Numbered from the stretch's first letter, positions 26,086-34,354 are shown. The stretch is DNA of 64,000 nt from a virus (IMGVR_UViG_3300031951_021456:62001-126000), one strand, 5' to 3'. A program made the numbers and translations. Notes: a model not told the origin generated them from the letters alone.

Positions 26086-27630
26086 ATGTCACTTAAAATT
26101 TCCGAAAAAGCTAATCTTAATTATCTTGCAAAAGTTGTAAAACTAACAAATCTTAGAAAGCATCCAAATGCAGATAAATTACAGATAACCACTATTGATG
26201 GAAATAATATCATTACTGGCTTAGATGCTAAGGATGGTGATCTTTATGTGTATTTTTCTCTTGAAAGTTCAATCAATTTGAATTATATTTCATTTTCAAA
26301 TGGATTTAGGGAAAGCTCTTTAAATACTAATAAAGAAGTTGTTGGATTTTTTGAACCAAGAGGTAGAGTGCGGGCGATCTCTCTTCGGGGTGAAAAATCA
26401 TGTGGATATATTTGTCCAGTAAAAAATATCAATGAATGGCTTAATACCTTTACGTCTTTCAATATTACTGAAGAACATCAAGATGTAGAATTTGATATGA
26501 TTTGTGATACGGTAATGTGCGAAAAATATATAAATCGTGAAGCACTTCTTAAAATCTTAAAGGCCAATAAAACTCCAAAGGGTATTAAAAAATTAGCAAA
26601 AGAAACAAAGCTAATTGAAGGTCAATTCGCATTTCATGTTGATACTGCACATCTTCAAAAATATATCTATAAAATCAATCCGCATGATATCATTCATATT
26701 TCCAAAAAGCTTCATGGAACTTCTGCTATTGTTGGAAATATTTTGTGTAAGCGTAAATTATCGCTTAAAGATTCCATTGCAAGATTTTTTGGGGTAAATG
26801 TAAATGAAACAGAATATCAATTGATTTGGTCTTCTAGAACAGTTGTAAAGAATGGCAACTATTATTTGTCTTGGCAAGAAACCCTCTGGAAAAATTTTCT
26901 ATATTATCTCAGCAGTTACAAAAAACCATTTGAATCTTGGGTATCCTTGATTTTAGCTGAAGGTGACCAGAAAAGAGAAGAATTTTTTGGTGATTTGCAA
27001 TATCATAGATCAACTCCTTTGCAACTCTATAAAGATTTGCAAGAGTGGAGTAAAATTATCAAAAATCCACAAACATCTAATCATTATTATTCATATGATA
27101 TTTGGAGGGATGTTGCTATCCAGCTTGAAGATTTTCTTTATAAAGGAATGACATTTTATTGTGAAGTTGTTGGTTATACAAAGGAAGGAGCATATCTTCA
27201 AAAGGGTTATGACTATGGTTGCGATCTAGGAAACTTTGCAATTTACATCTATCGCATCACATATACAAATCCTTCAGGGAAGATATTTGAATTTTCAACT
27301 CAGCAAGTGAAGGCATATTGCAATAAACTTGGCCTAAACATGGTCCCAGAACTTTATTATGGGAGAGCAAAAGACCTATTTGACATTCCTGTAGATGATA
27401 ATTGGCATGATAATTTTATTGAATTAGTTAGCCAGAATTATCTTGAAAAGGATTGTGACATGTGTGTAAATAAAGTTCCAGATGAAGGTATTGTACTCCG
27501 TAAGGAAGATATTGACATTGAACCATACAAATATATAAGTTTTGCATTTAAACTGCGAGAAACAAAAAATGCAGATAATGGCGAAATTGATCTAGAAACA
27601 ATTGAATCTGAACAGTTAGGTGATGCATAA
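26086..27630 (+). CDS. RNA ligase, two-domain (Rnl5/DraRnl-like)
   Basis: A 514-aa protein. Residues ~12-110 form an OB-like module (LAKVVKLTNLRKHPNADKLQ) seen at the front of one RNA ligase class. The ligase core begins at ISKKLHGTSAIVG, where the Lys of KLHGT is the likely nucleotide acceptor. It continues with WSSRTVVKNG, FYCEVVGYT (motif IIIa), DEGIVLRKE (IV) and FAFKLRE (V). It would seal nicked or cleaved RNA. It is the second RNA ligase of the window and has its own terminator upstream. Confidence 0.85.
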   Translation: MSLKISEKANLNYLAKVVKLTNLRKHPNADKLQITTIDGNNIITGLDAKDGDLYVYFSLESSINLNYISFSNGFRESSLNTNKEVVGFFEPRGRVRAISLRGEKSCGYICPVKNINEWLNTFTSFNITEEHQDVEFDMICDTVMCEKYINREALLKILKANKTPKGIKKLAKETKLIEGQFAFHVDTAHLQKYIYKINPHDIIHISKKLHGTSAIVGNILCKRKLSLKDSIARFFGVNVNETEYQLIWSSRTVVKNGNYYLSWQETLWKNFLYYLSSYKKPFESWVSLILAEGDQKREEFFGDLQYHRSTPLQLYKDLQEWSKIIKNPQTSNHYYSYDIWRDVAIQLEDFLYKGMTFYCEVVGYTKEGAYLQKGYDYGCDLGNFAIYIYRITYTNPSGKIFEFSTQQVKAYCNKLGLNMVPELYYGRAKDLFDIPVDDNWHDNFIELVSQNYLEKDCDMCVNKVPDEGIVLRKEDIDIEPYKYISFAFKLRETKNADNGEIDLETIESEQLGDA

Positions 27631-27673
27631 TAATTATCCTTTACTTTAACATTATTGTATTGTTTCTAAACCA

Positions 27674-28042
27674 GTGAAAATCTCCACCACCCATCAAAAA
27701 TTTGCAGATCAGTTAGGCGACCAAACTGCTCTAGAATACCCTGAACGTTTTCTAGGACCTAATTGGAAGGATGTTTTGAACTTCTGGATTTATTTGGACA
27801 CTTTAAGCGCCGAAAAGCGTAAGATAGTTAGTAAGCGCTATAGTGCTTTAGCTGATACTTCAGTAATAAGTTTAACTCATGGTTCTCACTGGGTTCTTAC
27901 ATGGAATGCTGCTCAAGATATTATAGGTAATGAATGTGTATGGTCAGCTTTCCGGGTGATTGGGAGCAGTGTGAACATTGAACTCATCGCTTCACATAAA
28001 CTTGAGTCTCTTAAGTTTCTTCCCCTGTTTTTGAATTTATGA
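27674..28042 (+). CDS. LGPNWK family member 7 (122 aa), GTG start
   Basis: GTG start in the context tttctaaaccaGTG, the same bases that end member 1 and begin member 2. So the upstream 20 bases look like a relic of a lost neighbour. Standard N- and C-terminal blocks; the core contains an insertion (LTHGSHWVLT). Confidence 0.8.
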   Translation: MKISTTHQKFADQLGDQTALEYPERFLGPNWKDVLNFWIYLDTLSAEKRKIVSKRYSALADTSVISLTHGSHWVLTWNAAQDIIGNECVWSAFRVIGSSVNIELIASHKLESLKFLPLFLNL

Positions 28043-28392
28043 AAATCTCTAGAACACATAAAAGATTTGCCGATCATTTAGATGACCAAACTGCTTTAGA
28101 ATACCCTGAACGATTTCTAGGACCCAATTGGAAAGATGTACTGAACTTTTGGATTTATTACGATACTTTGAGTGATGATGTTCTTAGGTTAATTATTAGG
28201 CGCCATCAGGCTATAGAGGATTTAAATTATGTAAAGAATCTTTCTTGGAATGCTGCTGAAAATACTATAGGTGAGTATTATACGCGGGTAGCTTATGATG
28301 TTACACATTCTCTTAGTTATTTAACCTGCGAACTCATTGGTTCACATAAGCTTGAGACTCTCAATTTTCTTCCTTTGTTTTTGAATTTATGA
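28039..28392 (+). CDS. LGPNWK family member 8 (117 aa)
   Basis: ATGA overlap with member 7 and with the kinase gene that follows. FADHLDDQTALEYPERFLGP start and CELIGSHKLETLNFLPLFLN end; variable core. Confidence 0.8.
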   Translation: MKISRTHKRFADHLDDQTALEYPERFLGPNWKDVLNFWIYYDTLSDDVLRLIIRRHQAIEDLNYVKNLSWNAAENTIGEYYTRVAYDVTHSLSYLTCELIGSHKLETLNFLPLFLNL

Positions 28393-28847
28393 AACATCTT
28401 CCATCTCTGCTTATTTTATGTGGACTTCCTGGTTCAGGTAAGAGCACTTATTGTAAACAATATTCAAATTCAAATTTTGTAAGACTTTCATCAGATGATT
28501 ATATTGAAAAAGTGGCAAGAGACCAAGGAAAAACATACAATGAAGTTTTTTCATATGCAATTAGAGATGCTGATAGATATTTTAAACAAAAATTAGACTA
28601 TTATGCAGACACTGAATATAACATAATTATTGATAGAACAAATCTTACTGTAAAAACTAGAAGAAAGATTATCAACAAATTTAAAAATCATCAAAAGATG
28701 ATTGTATTTTTTAATGTGCCATTAAATACCATAAAAGAAAGAAACATCAGGCCTGGAAAAATATTTTCTGAAGAAATGTTAGATGATATGTATAGTAGAT
28801 TGGAAATACCAACAGAACTTGAAGCTCAAGTTGTGACAGTTAGCTAA
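28389..28847 (+). CDS. Polynucleotide kinase-like P-loop kinase
   Basis: P-loop GLPGSGKST (12-20), a strand-end VRLSSDDYIE, the IIIDRTNLTVKTRRKI block typical of T4 Pnk-like 5'-kinases, and a lid with ERNIRPG. At 152 aa it has only the kinase domain, with no C-terminal phosphatase. A separate metallophosphoesterase gene follows. It likely re-phosphorylates 5' RNA or DNA ends for the RNA ligases nearby. Confidence 0.85.
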   Translation: MKHLPSLLILCGLPGSGKSTYCKQYSNSNFVRLSSDDYIEKVARDQGKTYNEVFSYAIRDADRYFKQKLDYYADTEYNIIIDRTNLTVKTRRKIINKFKNHQKMIVFFNVPLNTIKERNIRPGKIFSEEMLDDMYSRLEIPTELEAQVVTVS

Positions 28848-28890
28848 CTGTCCAAAGGTGACAGACTACAAAGGTACTCAATGTTATGAT
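28833..28890 (+). promoter_or_regulatory. Dyad-type promoter with perfect palindrome
   Basis: GACAGTTAGCTAACTGTC (28835-28852) is a perfect 18-bp palindrome; TATGAT at 28885-28890. The best-formed example of this promoter class. Confidence 0.75.
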
Positions 28891-28913
28891 ATGTATTATT
28901 GATTCGGAAACTA

Positions 28914-29603
28914 ATGAATTGCGTTCTTGTTGGGGACATTCATTCTCAATTTTCAAAACTTCAAAATGCTCTTAATTACATTGAAAATACTATTGAGGAT
29001 TATTATATCATATTTTTAGGAGATGCATTTGATTCAAGATGTGAAGAATCAAATTCTGTTGGAGTCTACAAAACAATTAAAAATTTACAAGATAAAAACA
29101 AAGCAACTCTCATTCATTCAAATCATCAATGGAAACTTCAACGATATCTTTATGGAAATCCTGTAAGAATTGATCAATCTCTACAGAGAACTCTTGATGA
29201 TTTTCAGAGTTCAGATGTTACATCTATTGAACTTTTAACTTGGCTTGAGTCTTTACCATTTGCTTGTGCATTTAAAGATATTAATGAACAAGAATATCGC
29301 TGCGCCCATGCATATCATAGTTCTAAGCTTCTTATTCCTAGAACTTATGATGGCATACATTGTACTTATAAAGTAAGTGCAAAAATGCGAGATAAATTGA
29401 TTTATGGTGCATTATATGAGGGAACCCGGCTGTCATGGTGGGAACATGAATCAACAAATGAATGGATTCGGGTTTCTGGACATTATCATACTGTTGAAAT
29501 CTCATATACAAAAAAAGCATTGGTATTGGATTCATGTTGCGGGGATGAAAATGGTCTTCTCTCTGTTTTTAATGTAAACACATGGGAGATTTTTCAATTT
29601 TGA
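28914..29603 (+). CDS. Calcineurin-like metallophosphoesterase
   Basis: Metal-binding motifs in order: GDIHSQ near the start, GDAFDSR, SNHQWK (replacing GNHE), and SGHYHT near the C-terminus. 230 aa, start at ATG 28914. It could remove end phosphates or act as a nucleotide phosphatase. Its location next to the kinase, and the RNA ligases, makes RNA-end processing attractive. Overlaps the next gene. Confidence 0.85.
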   Translation: MNCVLVGDIHSQFSKLQNALNYIENTIEDYYIIFLGDAFDSRCEESNSVGVYKTIKNLQDKNKATLIHSNHQWKLQRYLYGNPVRIDQSLQRTLDDFQSSDVTSIELLTWLESLPFACAFKDINEQEYRCAHAYHSSKLLIPRTYDGIHCTYKVSAKMRDKLIYGALYEGTRLSWWEHESTNEWIRVSGHYHTVEISYTKKALVLDSCCGDENGLLSVFNVNTWEIFQF

Positions 29604-30124
29604 ATATTAAGGATCATCTTATTGAAAGACATGTTGATCTAAATCTGCATAAGCCACTTCTAGATGATGAAAACATCTCTGCCATATTTTTATGCTATAA
29701 TTTATCTGGACAATTATGTGGCTATCAGAGATATAGGCCATTAGGAGATAAAAAGATTTTTAATAATCCATATCATGGTCGGTATTACACATATAGAAAG
29801 CAACAAACTGTTACAGTTTGGGGAGCAGAATCTTATTTCATTTCAAATGGCCCAATCTTTATAACTGAGGGAATTTTTGATGCAGCAAGAATTACAGAAA
29901 GAAATTGTAGTGCCTTTGCTATGTTATGTAATAGTCCACCAAAAGACTATAAAAATTGGCTCCAAATGTTAGCTAGACCAACTATTGCAATTTGCGATAA
30001 TGATCAGGCTGGCATTGAGCTTTCCAAGTTTACTGATTTTTATGAGATTGCTCCAGATGGTGATTTAGGTTCTTCTCCAAATGACTACGTTTCTTATCTT
30101 TTAACTAAATATGCCAGTCTTTGA
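29582..30124 (+). CDS. TOPRIM-domain protein (DNA primase-like)
   Basis: TOPRIM core: IFITEGIFDAARIT holds the conserved Glu, and AICDNDQAGIEL holds the DxD pair. Preceded by a small N-terminal segment with an aromatic YYTYRKQQT strand. At 180 aa it lacks a zinc-finger and helicase, unlike full primases. May prime DNA or process nucleic acids. Confidence 0.75.
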   Translation: MGDFSILNIKDHLIERHVDLNLHKPLLDDENISAIFLCYNLSGQLCGYQRYRPLGDKKIFNNPYHGRYYTYRKQQTVTVWGAESYFISNGPIFITEGIFDAARITERNCSAFAMLCNSPPKDYKNWLQMLARPTIAICDNDQAGIELSKFTDFYEIAPDGDLGSSPNDYVSYLLTKYASL

Positions 30125-30218
30125 AGTGTCCATTCTAAGTGAACTTTATTAAAATCTCTGCTAAGTTAATAAAACCTCCTGAGGAATTCTAAATTTATGA
30201 TTCGCGCTCCTCCCAATC

Positions 30219-30280
30219 AACCAACTGTCCACTCTCTCACCCAAACTCACAGATCTCTGTTATCTTATAGGGGTGAGAGA
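30219..30280 (+). promoter_or_regulatory. Promoter/operator of the ubiquitin-like operon
   Basis: Right half-site AACTGTCCAC (30223-30232) is followed by a 10-bp inverted repeat, TCTCTCACCC (30233-30242) with GGGTGAGAGA (30271-30280), that encloses a TATCTTATAG -10 region (30261-30270). No good -35. Confidence 0.55.
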
Positions 30281-30324
30281 CAAAAACTCTCCACAAACCC
30301 TCAACTCTACAAAATAACTGCATT

Positions 30325-30594
30325 ATGTCTTCTTTCTCTAACGCTCTTCAGCAACAAGATCCTTCTGCTGTTGTGTATCTGGATGTGAACGGTAACGTGA
30401 TCGCTCTGATGCCCAACGAATACGAGGGGAAAACCCTGACCCAACTTTTCACCGACTTTGGTTCCCGACTCGGCACTAACGTTTCCCGCGTTACAAGCTT
30501 CACTATCAATGGTCAACAAGTGGGCGCCACCGCCGTTGTCCGCCCAGGCGAAACCGTTCGCGGCAACGTTCAAACTGACAGCAAGCAAGCCTGA
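30325..30594 (+). CDS. Ubiquitin-like (beta-grasp) protein
   Basis: 89 aa. Strand-turn-strand start (AVVYLDVNGNVIALMPNEYE), helix (LTQLFTDFGSRLG), then strands SFTINGQQVGATAVVRPGET: a beta-grasp layout like ThiS/PRTRC-C/BilA-type Ubls. The call rests mainly on the genes that follow (JAMM, E1). It ends VQTDSKQA, so there is no C-terminal di-glycine; maturation or a non-GG attachment would be needed. Codons are much more GC-rich than the neighbours. A hairpin follows within 25 bases, possibly letting this gene be made in excess over the enzymes. Confidence 0.65.
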   Translation: MSSFSNALQQQDPSAVVYLDVNGNVIALMPNEYEGKTLTQLFTDFGSRLGTNVSRVTSFTINGQQVGATAVVRPGETVRGNVQTDSKQA

Positions 30595-30618
30595 TCATCC
30601 TTCAGATTAATTGACCAT

Positions 30619-30660
30619 GAGTCTACCTAGTTTCTGGGTAGACTCTATTTCTTTATCTTT
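30619..30660 (+). terminator. Hairpin/attenuator between Ubl and JAMM genes
   Basis: GAGTCTACC/GGTAGACTC 9-bp stem (30619-30627, 30637-30645) followed by TATTTCTTTATCTTTTATT. It overlaps possible upstream starts of the next gene, which supports the start at 30665. Confidence 0.65.
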
Positions 30661-30664
30661 TATT

Positions 30665-31774
30665 ATGACATCTTCTAGATTCCTAAATCTTTATGCTAAT
30701 TATCATGGTGATCAAACCGTTCTTGAGAATCCTGAGCAAGTTCTAGGACCAAATTGTAAAAGTATTTTAGACTTTTGGGAGAGCCTAGATGAAAGTGTTC
30801 TTAGAACTGAATTTGATGGTTCATTTGAGATCTATTCCTGTCCATGGGGGAAATATCTTAGGCCTTGCCGGGATCCTCTAGCTAATTCAGTAATAACAAA
30901 AGAAAATTATGATAAGTTTGAAGTCGCAGAAAATGTCAATAAAATTCCATCAGATATTTGGACTGCATGGATTCTTCTCTGTTTTCATTTTGTGGATAAA
31001 GTTCCAACAAAAATGGAAGTTCTTGTTCGTTTCTTGAGAAATGAAGAAAATCCATCTCAATTTATGGCAGTCGTCCCTAAACAATCTGTTACAGGGGTAT
31101 CAGTAAAAGTTGGAAACTTTAATGATTGCTGTAACCTCTTAACTGGAGAAAAATACACATCATATCCACCAGAAGGTTGGATTCCATGTGGTTCTAGTCA
31201 TAGCCATAATACATTGTTTTCTGGCTGGAGTGATGAAGATAATAAATATGAAATTCCAGATCCAGGGATTCATATTACGGTTGGGGAAATCAACTCAACA
31301 AAACGAACATATCAAATTGCCGCTTCAGTGACAGGAAATTTGAAAAGATTCAAGATTAATTATACTCATCTCATTGATACAACATTTGATGAAGACTCTA
31401 AATTTCATAAAAATGTATTAGAATATGTTGAAATTAGTACAACAAAATATCAATCATGGCCTACGAATGTTAATTATAAACCCCTGCAGCGAAAACTTCC
31501 TCCAGCCAAAACAACTTTCAGCAATATTGAAGAATATCGTGAGTTTATGTATGGGGAATTCACTGATTTTGATGCCTATAAAAAAATTAGTAGAGATCCA
31601 TTTCATTATAGCGATTCGTTTAGATATGTAACTAATACATTAGAGGTTCATCAAATAGCTGATAGCATTGAAGATTTTATCAAAGAGAATCGCAATGATG
31701 CTGATCAACTAGAAGAGTTGCAAAATACTCTGTCTTCATGTCTTATTGATCTTCAACTTGAACTAAACTCATGA
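30665..31774 (+). CDS. JAMM/JAB isopeptidase fused to LGPNWK-type domain (member 9)
   Basis: 369 aa from ATG 30665. Residues ~3-45 (YANYHGDQTVLENPEQVLGP then NCKSILDFWESLDE) are clearly a LGPNWK family domain. Residues ~115-235 are a JAB domain: candidate Glu118 (KMEVLVRF), and a complete JAMM motif HSHNTLFSGWSDED giving H179, H181, S189 and D192, followed by GIHITVGEIN strands. The layout of this domain resembles PRTRC protein A / Prok-JAB. The likely job is removing or trimming the ubiquitin-like protein. C-terminal ~80 residues are helical. Overlaps the next gene (ATGA). Confidence 0.85.
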   Translation: MTSSRFLNLYANYHGDQTVLENPEQVLGPNCKSILDFWESLDESVLRTEFDGSFEIYSCPWGKYLRPCRDPLANSVITKENYDKFEVAENVNKIPSDIWTAWILLCFHFVDKVPTKMEVLVRFLRNEENPSQFMAVVPKQSVTGVSVKVGNFNDCCNLLTGEKYTSYPPEGWIPCGSSHSHNTLFSGWSDEDNKYEIPDPGIHITVGEINSTKRTYQIAASVTGNLKRFKINYTHLIDTTFDEDSKFHKNVLEYVEISTTKYQSWPTNVNYKPLQRKLPPAKTTFSNIEEYREFMYGEFTDFDAYKKISRDPFHYSDSFRYVTNTLEVHQIADSIEDFIKENRNDADQLEELQNTLSSCLIDLQLELNS

Positions 31775-32592
31775 CATCCATTCTTTTTCCCGAAACGCTT
31801 CCTTCTGGGCTTGTTAATCTATTTCCACCAAAAATCAGTGCAATTTCATATAATTATTCTGGAGATGGATTGCTTTTAAGGGCTCATATGAAAGATAAAT
31901 TTAGACGTTTGCAACAAGATGGTGAATATGCTGCAAACTTTCTTATGTGTCCCATGATTTTTCAGCAAACTTTGGAAATTAATAACCCTGAAACTAGATT
32001 TCAAGTAAGAGAAACTCCCAGCCATTATCCAGAAACCAGAGTATATTTACAGGGAACAAAAATAGTAGATAATAATATTTTTACAACAGTAAAGGATAAT
32101 ATGTCAAATGTATGTGATAGCACTTTTTTAGTTTGCTGGGGTGGAAATTTTAATGTAAAGAGTATAAAAACAATGAAAGGATTTATTGATCTTTTCTTTA
32201 ATAGTTATTTTAATGGTGATTATACTTCACCAAAGGCATTAAGGACATCTGAAGAAAATTGTATTGAGATTAGAGGTGAAATTGCAGAAGATTCTTTTGA
32301 GGCCACTAATTATAAGCTCATTTCAAAGGATGCAAATGCAATCTATACTATTCATAGGCATGATAATCCTTCCATTTTCTTTTGGCTTAAATCTGCCGGA
32401 TTTAATCCAATTGTAGAAAATTCTGACATTATGTTAGTTCCACTTAAGAGTGTTATCCTAACGGATAATGGAATTGATTATCCTGGATTTGTAACACCTA
32501 TTGATCTTTGCCGTAAGAAATGGTTCATTCTCCCTGATGGGAAATTTGTTGGGCAGATGTCCAGTTCACAGACTGTCCGTAACCCCACGTAA
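31771..32592 (+). CDS. Candidate E2-like / PRTRC-B-like component (273 aa)
   Basis: Sits between the JAMM and E1 genes, where an E2-like partner is expected in such operons. Visible pieces: a central CDSTFLVCWGGNFNVKS strand, KGFIDLFFNSYFNGDY helix, and a C-terminal FFWLKSAGFNPIV...LPDGKFVG region. I cannot see a decisive E2 catalytic Cys; Cys117 and Cys124 of the CDSTFLVC stretch are candidates only. The assignment rests on position. Confidence 0.45.
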   Translation: MTSILFPETLPSGLVNLFPPKISAISYNYSGDGLLLRAHMKDKFRRLQQDGEYAANFLMCPMIFQQTLEINNPETRFQVRETPSHYPETRVYLQGTKIVDNNIFTTVKDNMSNVCDSTFLVCWGGNFNVKSIKTMKGFIDLFFNSYFNGDYTSPKALRTSEENCIEIRGEIAEDSFEATNYKLISKDANAIYTIHRHDNPSIFFWLKSAGFNPIVENSDIMLVPLKSVILTDNGIDYPGFVTPIDLCRKKWFILPDGKFVGQMSSSQTVRNPT

Positions 32593-32639
32593 AATCCCTA
32601 AAACCTCCTAGATTAAAAAAGCCTACAACACACTCAAAA

Positions 32640-33353
32640 ATGTTTGATAAAGTTTATCTGCTCGGAATTGGCGGGGGTGGAAGTCACCTTGCTCCAGTTC
32701 TCGTCCAAACTCTCCGCTCACACCCAAAAACTTCATATAGTACAATCACCTTTATTGATGGTGATAAATTTGAGAAAAAAAACCAGAGCCGACAGCTTAT
32801 GGAGCCTAGCGATGTTGGCCTTAACAAGGCTACTTCAGTTGCTAGAATCTGTGAAGATCGTGGATTTTCTGATGTATATTCAATTGAAGATTATGCAAAC
32901 TTTGAGAATCTAGTTCCACTTCTTGAAGATGCTCAGTCTCCACTTGTGATTGCATGTGTAGATAACAATGCAACCAGGGCAGCTATCATTGATGCGATCC
33001 AAAAAGTTTGCATTGATGATAACAAGAAGAACTTCTTCTTTATCACACCTGGTAATAGTGATGCGACCGAAGACCCTAAGGGTCAAGTTTGTTGGTGGGG
33101 GGCAATCAACGGGAAAACTTATGGTCAAAACCCCAAAGAATATGATCTAGACATTCAAAATCCTGATGATTTTATTCCAAGGATTGGTGGATGTATGGAT
33201 ATGAGCGAATCTCATCCACAAGTTCTTTCAGCAAATCATCTTGCGGTGTCTCTCACCCTTTCTCTCGTTCAAACACTGTTGGATGAGAAATTGGATCATC
33301 GTAAGTCTCAAATTCGCTTCAACTGCTACAATCTTACCACTGCCATTTCCTGA
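32640..33353 (+). CDS. E1/ThiF/MoeB-like adenylating enzyme
   Basis: 237 aa. Nucleotide-binding loop GIGGGGSHL (9-17); FIDGDKFEKKNQSRQ gives the acidic pair (D40, D42), Asn48 and Arg51; LNKATSVARI gives Lys63; and IACVDNNATR gives Asp108: a full E1 adenylation set. Cys185 (GGCMDM) is a possible thioester Cys. The C-terminal ~50 residues (HLAVSLTLSLVQTLLDEKL... RFNCYNLTT) parallel PRTRC-type ThiF proteins. It would activate the Ubl as an acyl-adenylate. Confidence 0.85.
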   Translation: MFDKVYLLGIGGGGSHLAPVLVQTLRSHPKTSYSTITFIDGDKFEKKNQSRQLMEPSDVGLNKATSVARICEDRGFSDVYSIEDYANFENLVPLLEDAQSPLVIACVDNNATRAAIIDAIQKVCIDDNKKNFFFITPGNSDATEDPKGQVCWWGAINGKTYGQNPKEYDLDIQNPDDFIPRIGGCMDMSESHPQVLSANHLAVSLTLSLVQTLLDEKLDHRKSQIRFNCYNLTTAIS

Positions 33354-33358
33354 AAATC

Positions 33359-33829
33359 ATGTCTGACAATCCTCAAAACGTTAAAGTCAATGCAAGAGTT
33401 CTTAAATTTGATCAACTTCTTCAAGGCATTGAAGAATACGCAAGTTCAATCCGTACTCGTACAGATTCTGCTCTGAGCGAGGATAACATCTGCTCCCGTA
33501 TTGAAGAGATCTTTGGGGAAGAAGAATCTTTCAATAGGCTAGTTGCAGCTATTGTTACTCGTATTGGCATTAATAGCATCGTTAATGGTGTTGTTCGCCA
33601 AACGCAAGGAGACATTAACGAGAAGATTGATGCTACCATTAGCTCAAAACTCTCAGAAGAACCCCTACTTTCCACTGTAAATAGGCTCATTCAAATGCAC
33701 GCCAATGGTCAGGAAATTTCAATTCCTGATATCAATCAAAATCGCAAAATTGAAGACATTCCATTGGATAGTCCAGAAAATATTGCAGAGGTCTGTAGGC
33801 TTCTAGCTGGGGCTGACGCAATTCTCTGA
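33359..33829 (+). CDS. Helical operon partner (156 aa)
   Basis: Last gene of the ubiquitin-like operon, 5 bases after the E1 stop. Mostly helical, with acidic Glu-rich stretches (RIEEIFGEEESFNRLVAAIV). It ends near a strong terminator. It could be a substrate, adaptor or scaffold. No recognised family. Confidence 0.7.
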   Translation: MSDNPQNVKVNARVLKFDQLLQGIEEYASSIRTRTDSALSEDNICSRIEEIFGEEESFNRLVAAIVTRIGINSIVNGVVRQTQGDINEKIDATISSKLSEEPLLSTVNRLIQMHANGQEISIPDINQNRKIEDIPLDSPENIAEVCRLLAGADAIL

Positions 33830-33839
33830 TTCATTTTGA

Positions 33840-33865
33840 GGGGAGAATTAATCTCCCCCTTTTTG
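33840..33865 (+). terminator. Intrinsic terminator of the ubiquitin-like operon
   Basis: GGGGAGA/TCTCCCC stem, 5-nt loop, then CTTTTT. Confidence 0.8.
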
Positions 33866-33874
33866 TTTAAAACC

Positions 33875-34255
33875 ATGAAAATCTCCATTTCACATCAACA
33901 TTTTGCAAATTGGTTAAAGGCTCAAGATGCTCTAACTAATCCAGAAAAATATCTTGGCCCCAAATGGAAAGATGTCCTGAACTTTTGGATTTATTTGGAT
34001 TCAGAAGAGTCTGAGTGGGATGAGCGGCGTTGCACCGCTACTCTGCGTGCCGCTTATAATATTATAGGCTCTGAGTGGGATGAGCGGCGTTGCATCGCTA
34101 CTCTGCGTGCCGCTTATAATATTATAGGCTCTGAGTATGGATATGCAGCTTTTAATGCTCATGTTGGTTATGCTGAAGGGCATGCAACCTGTGAACTTAT
34201 CGCTTCACATAAACTTGAGTCTCTCAGTTTTCTTCCCCTGTTCTTGACCCCATGA
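33875..34255 (+). CDS. LGPNWK family member 10 with internal duplication (126 aa)
   Basis: Start ATG 33875; ends CELIASHKLESLSFLPLFLT. A 60-bp tandem duplication in the core repeats SEWDERRCTATLRAAYNIIG with a single substitution (Thr to Ile). It directly follows the terminator of the ubiquitin-like operon. Confidence 0.8.
   Translation: MKISISHQHFANWLKAQDALTNPEKYLGPKWKDVLNFWIYLDSEESEWDERRCTATLRAAYNIIGSEWDERRCIATLRAAYNIIGSEYGYAAFNAHVGYAEGHATCELIASHKLESLSFLPLFLTP
34009..34128 (+). repeat. 60-bp in-gene tandem duplication
   Basis: Copies 34009-34068 and 34069-34128 differ by one base (C/T), so the duplication is recent. Confidence 0.9.
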
Positions 34256-34309
34256 CACTTTAAAAACTGTCTACTGGATGACCGATAAGAAAAACTTATC
34301 TGGTATGAT
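34254..34309 (+). promoter_or_regulatory. Dyad-type promoter
   Basis: GACACTTTAAAAACTGTC at 34254-34271, overlapping the family gene stop; TATGAT at 34304-34309. Confidence 0.65.
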
Positions 34310-34354
34310 TAGATCAATGGAGAAATCCAGAACAACCCACCCTGAGAGAGTCTA

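Noticed and set aside
30197-30388. 63-aa ORF before the Ubl gene
   Set aside because: Runs through the promoter and operator and into the Ubl gene in another frame.
30325-33829. Complete canonical PRTRC cassette
   Set aside because: No ParB-related gene and no clear D, E or F components; only the Ubl, JAMM and E1 parts are supported, with an E2-like candidate.
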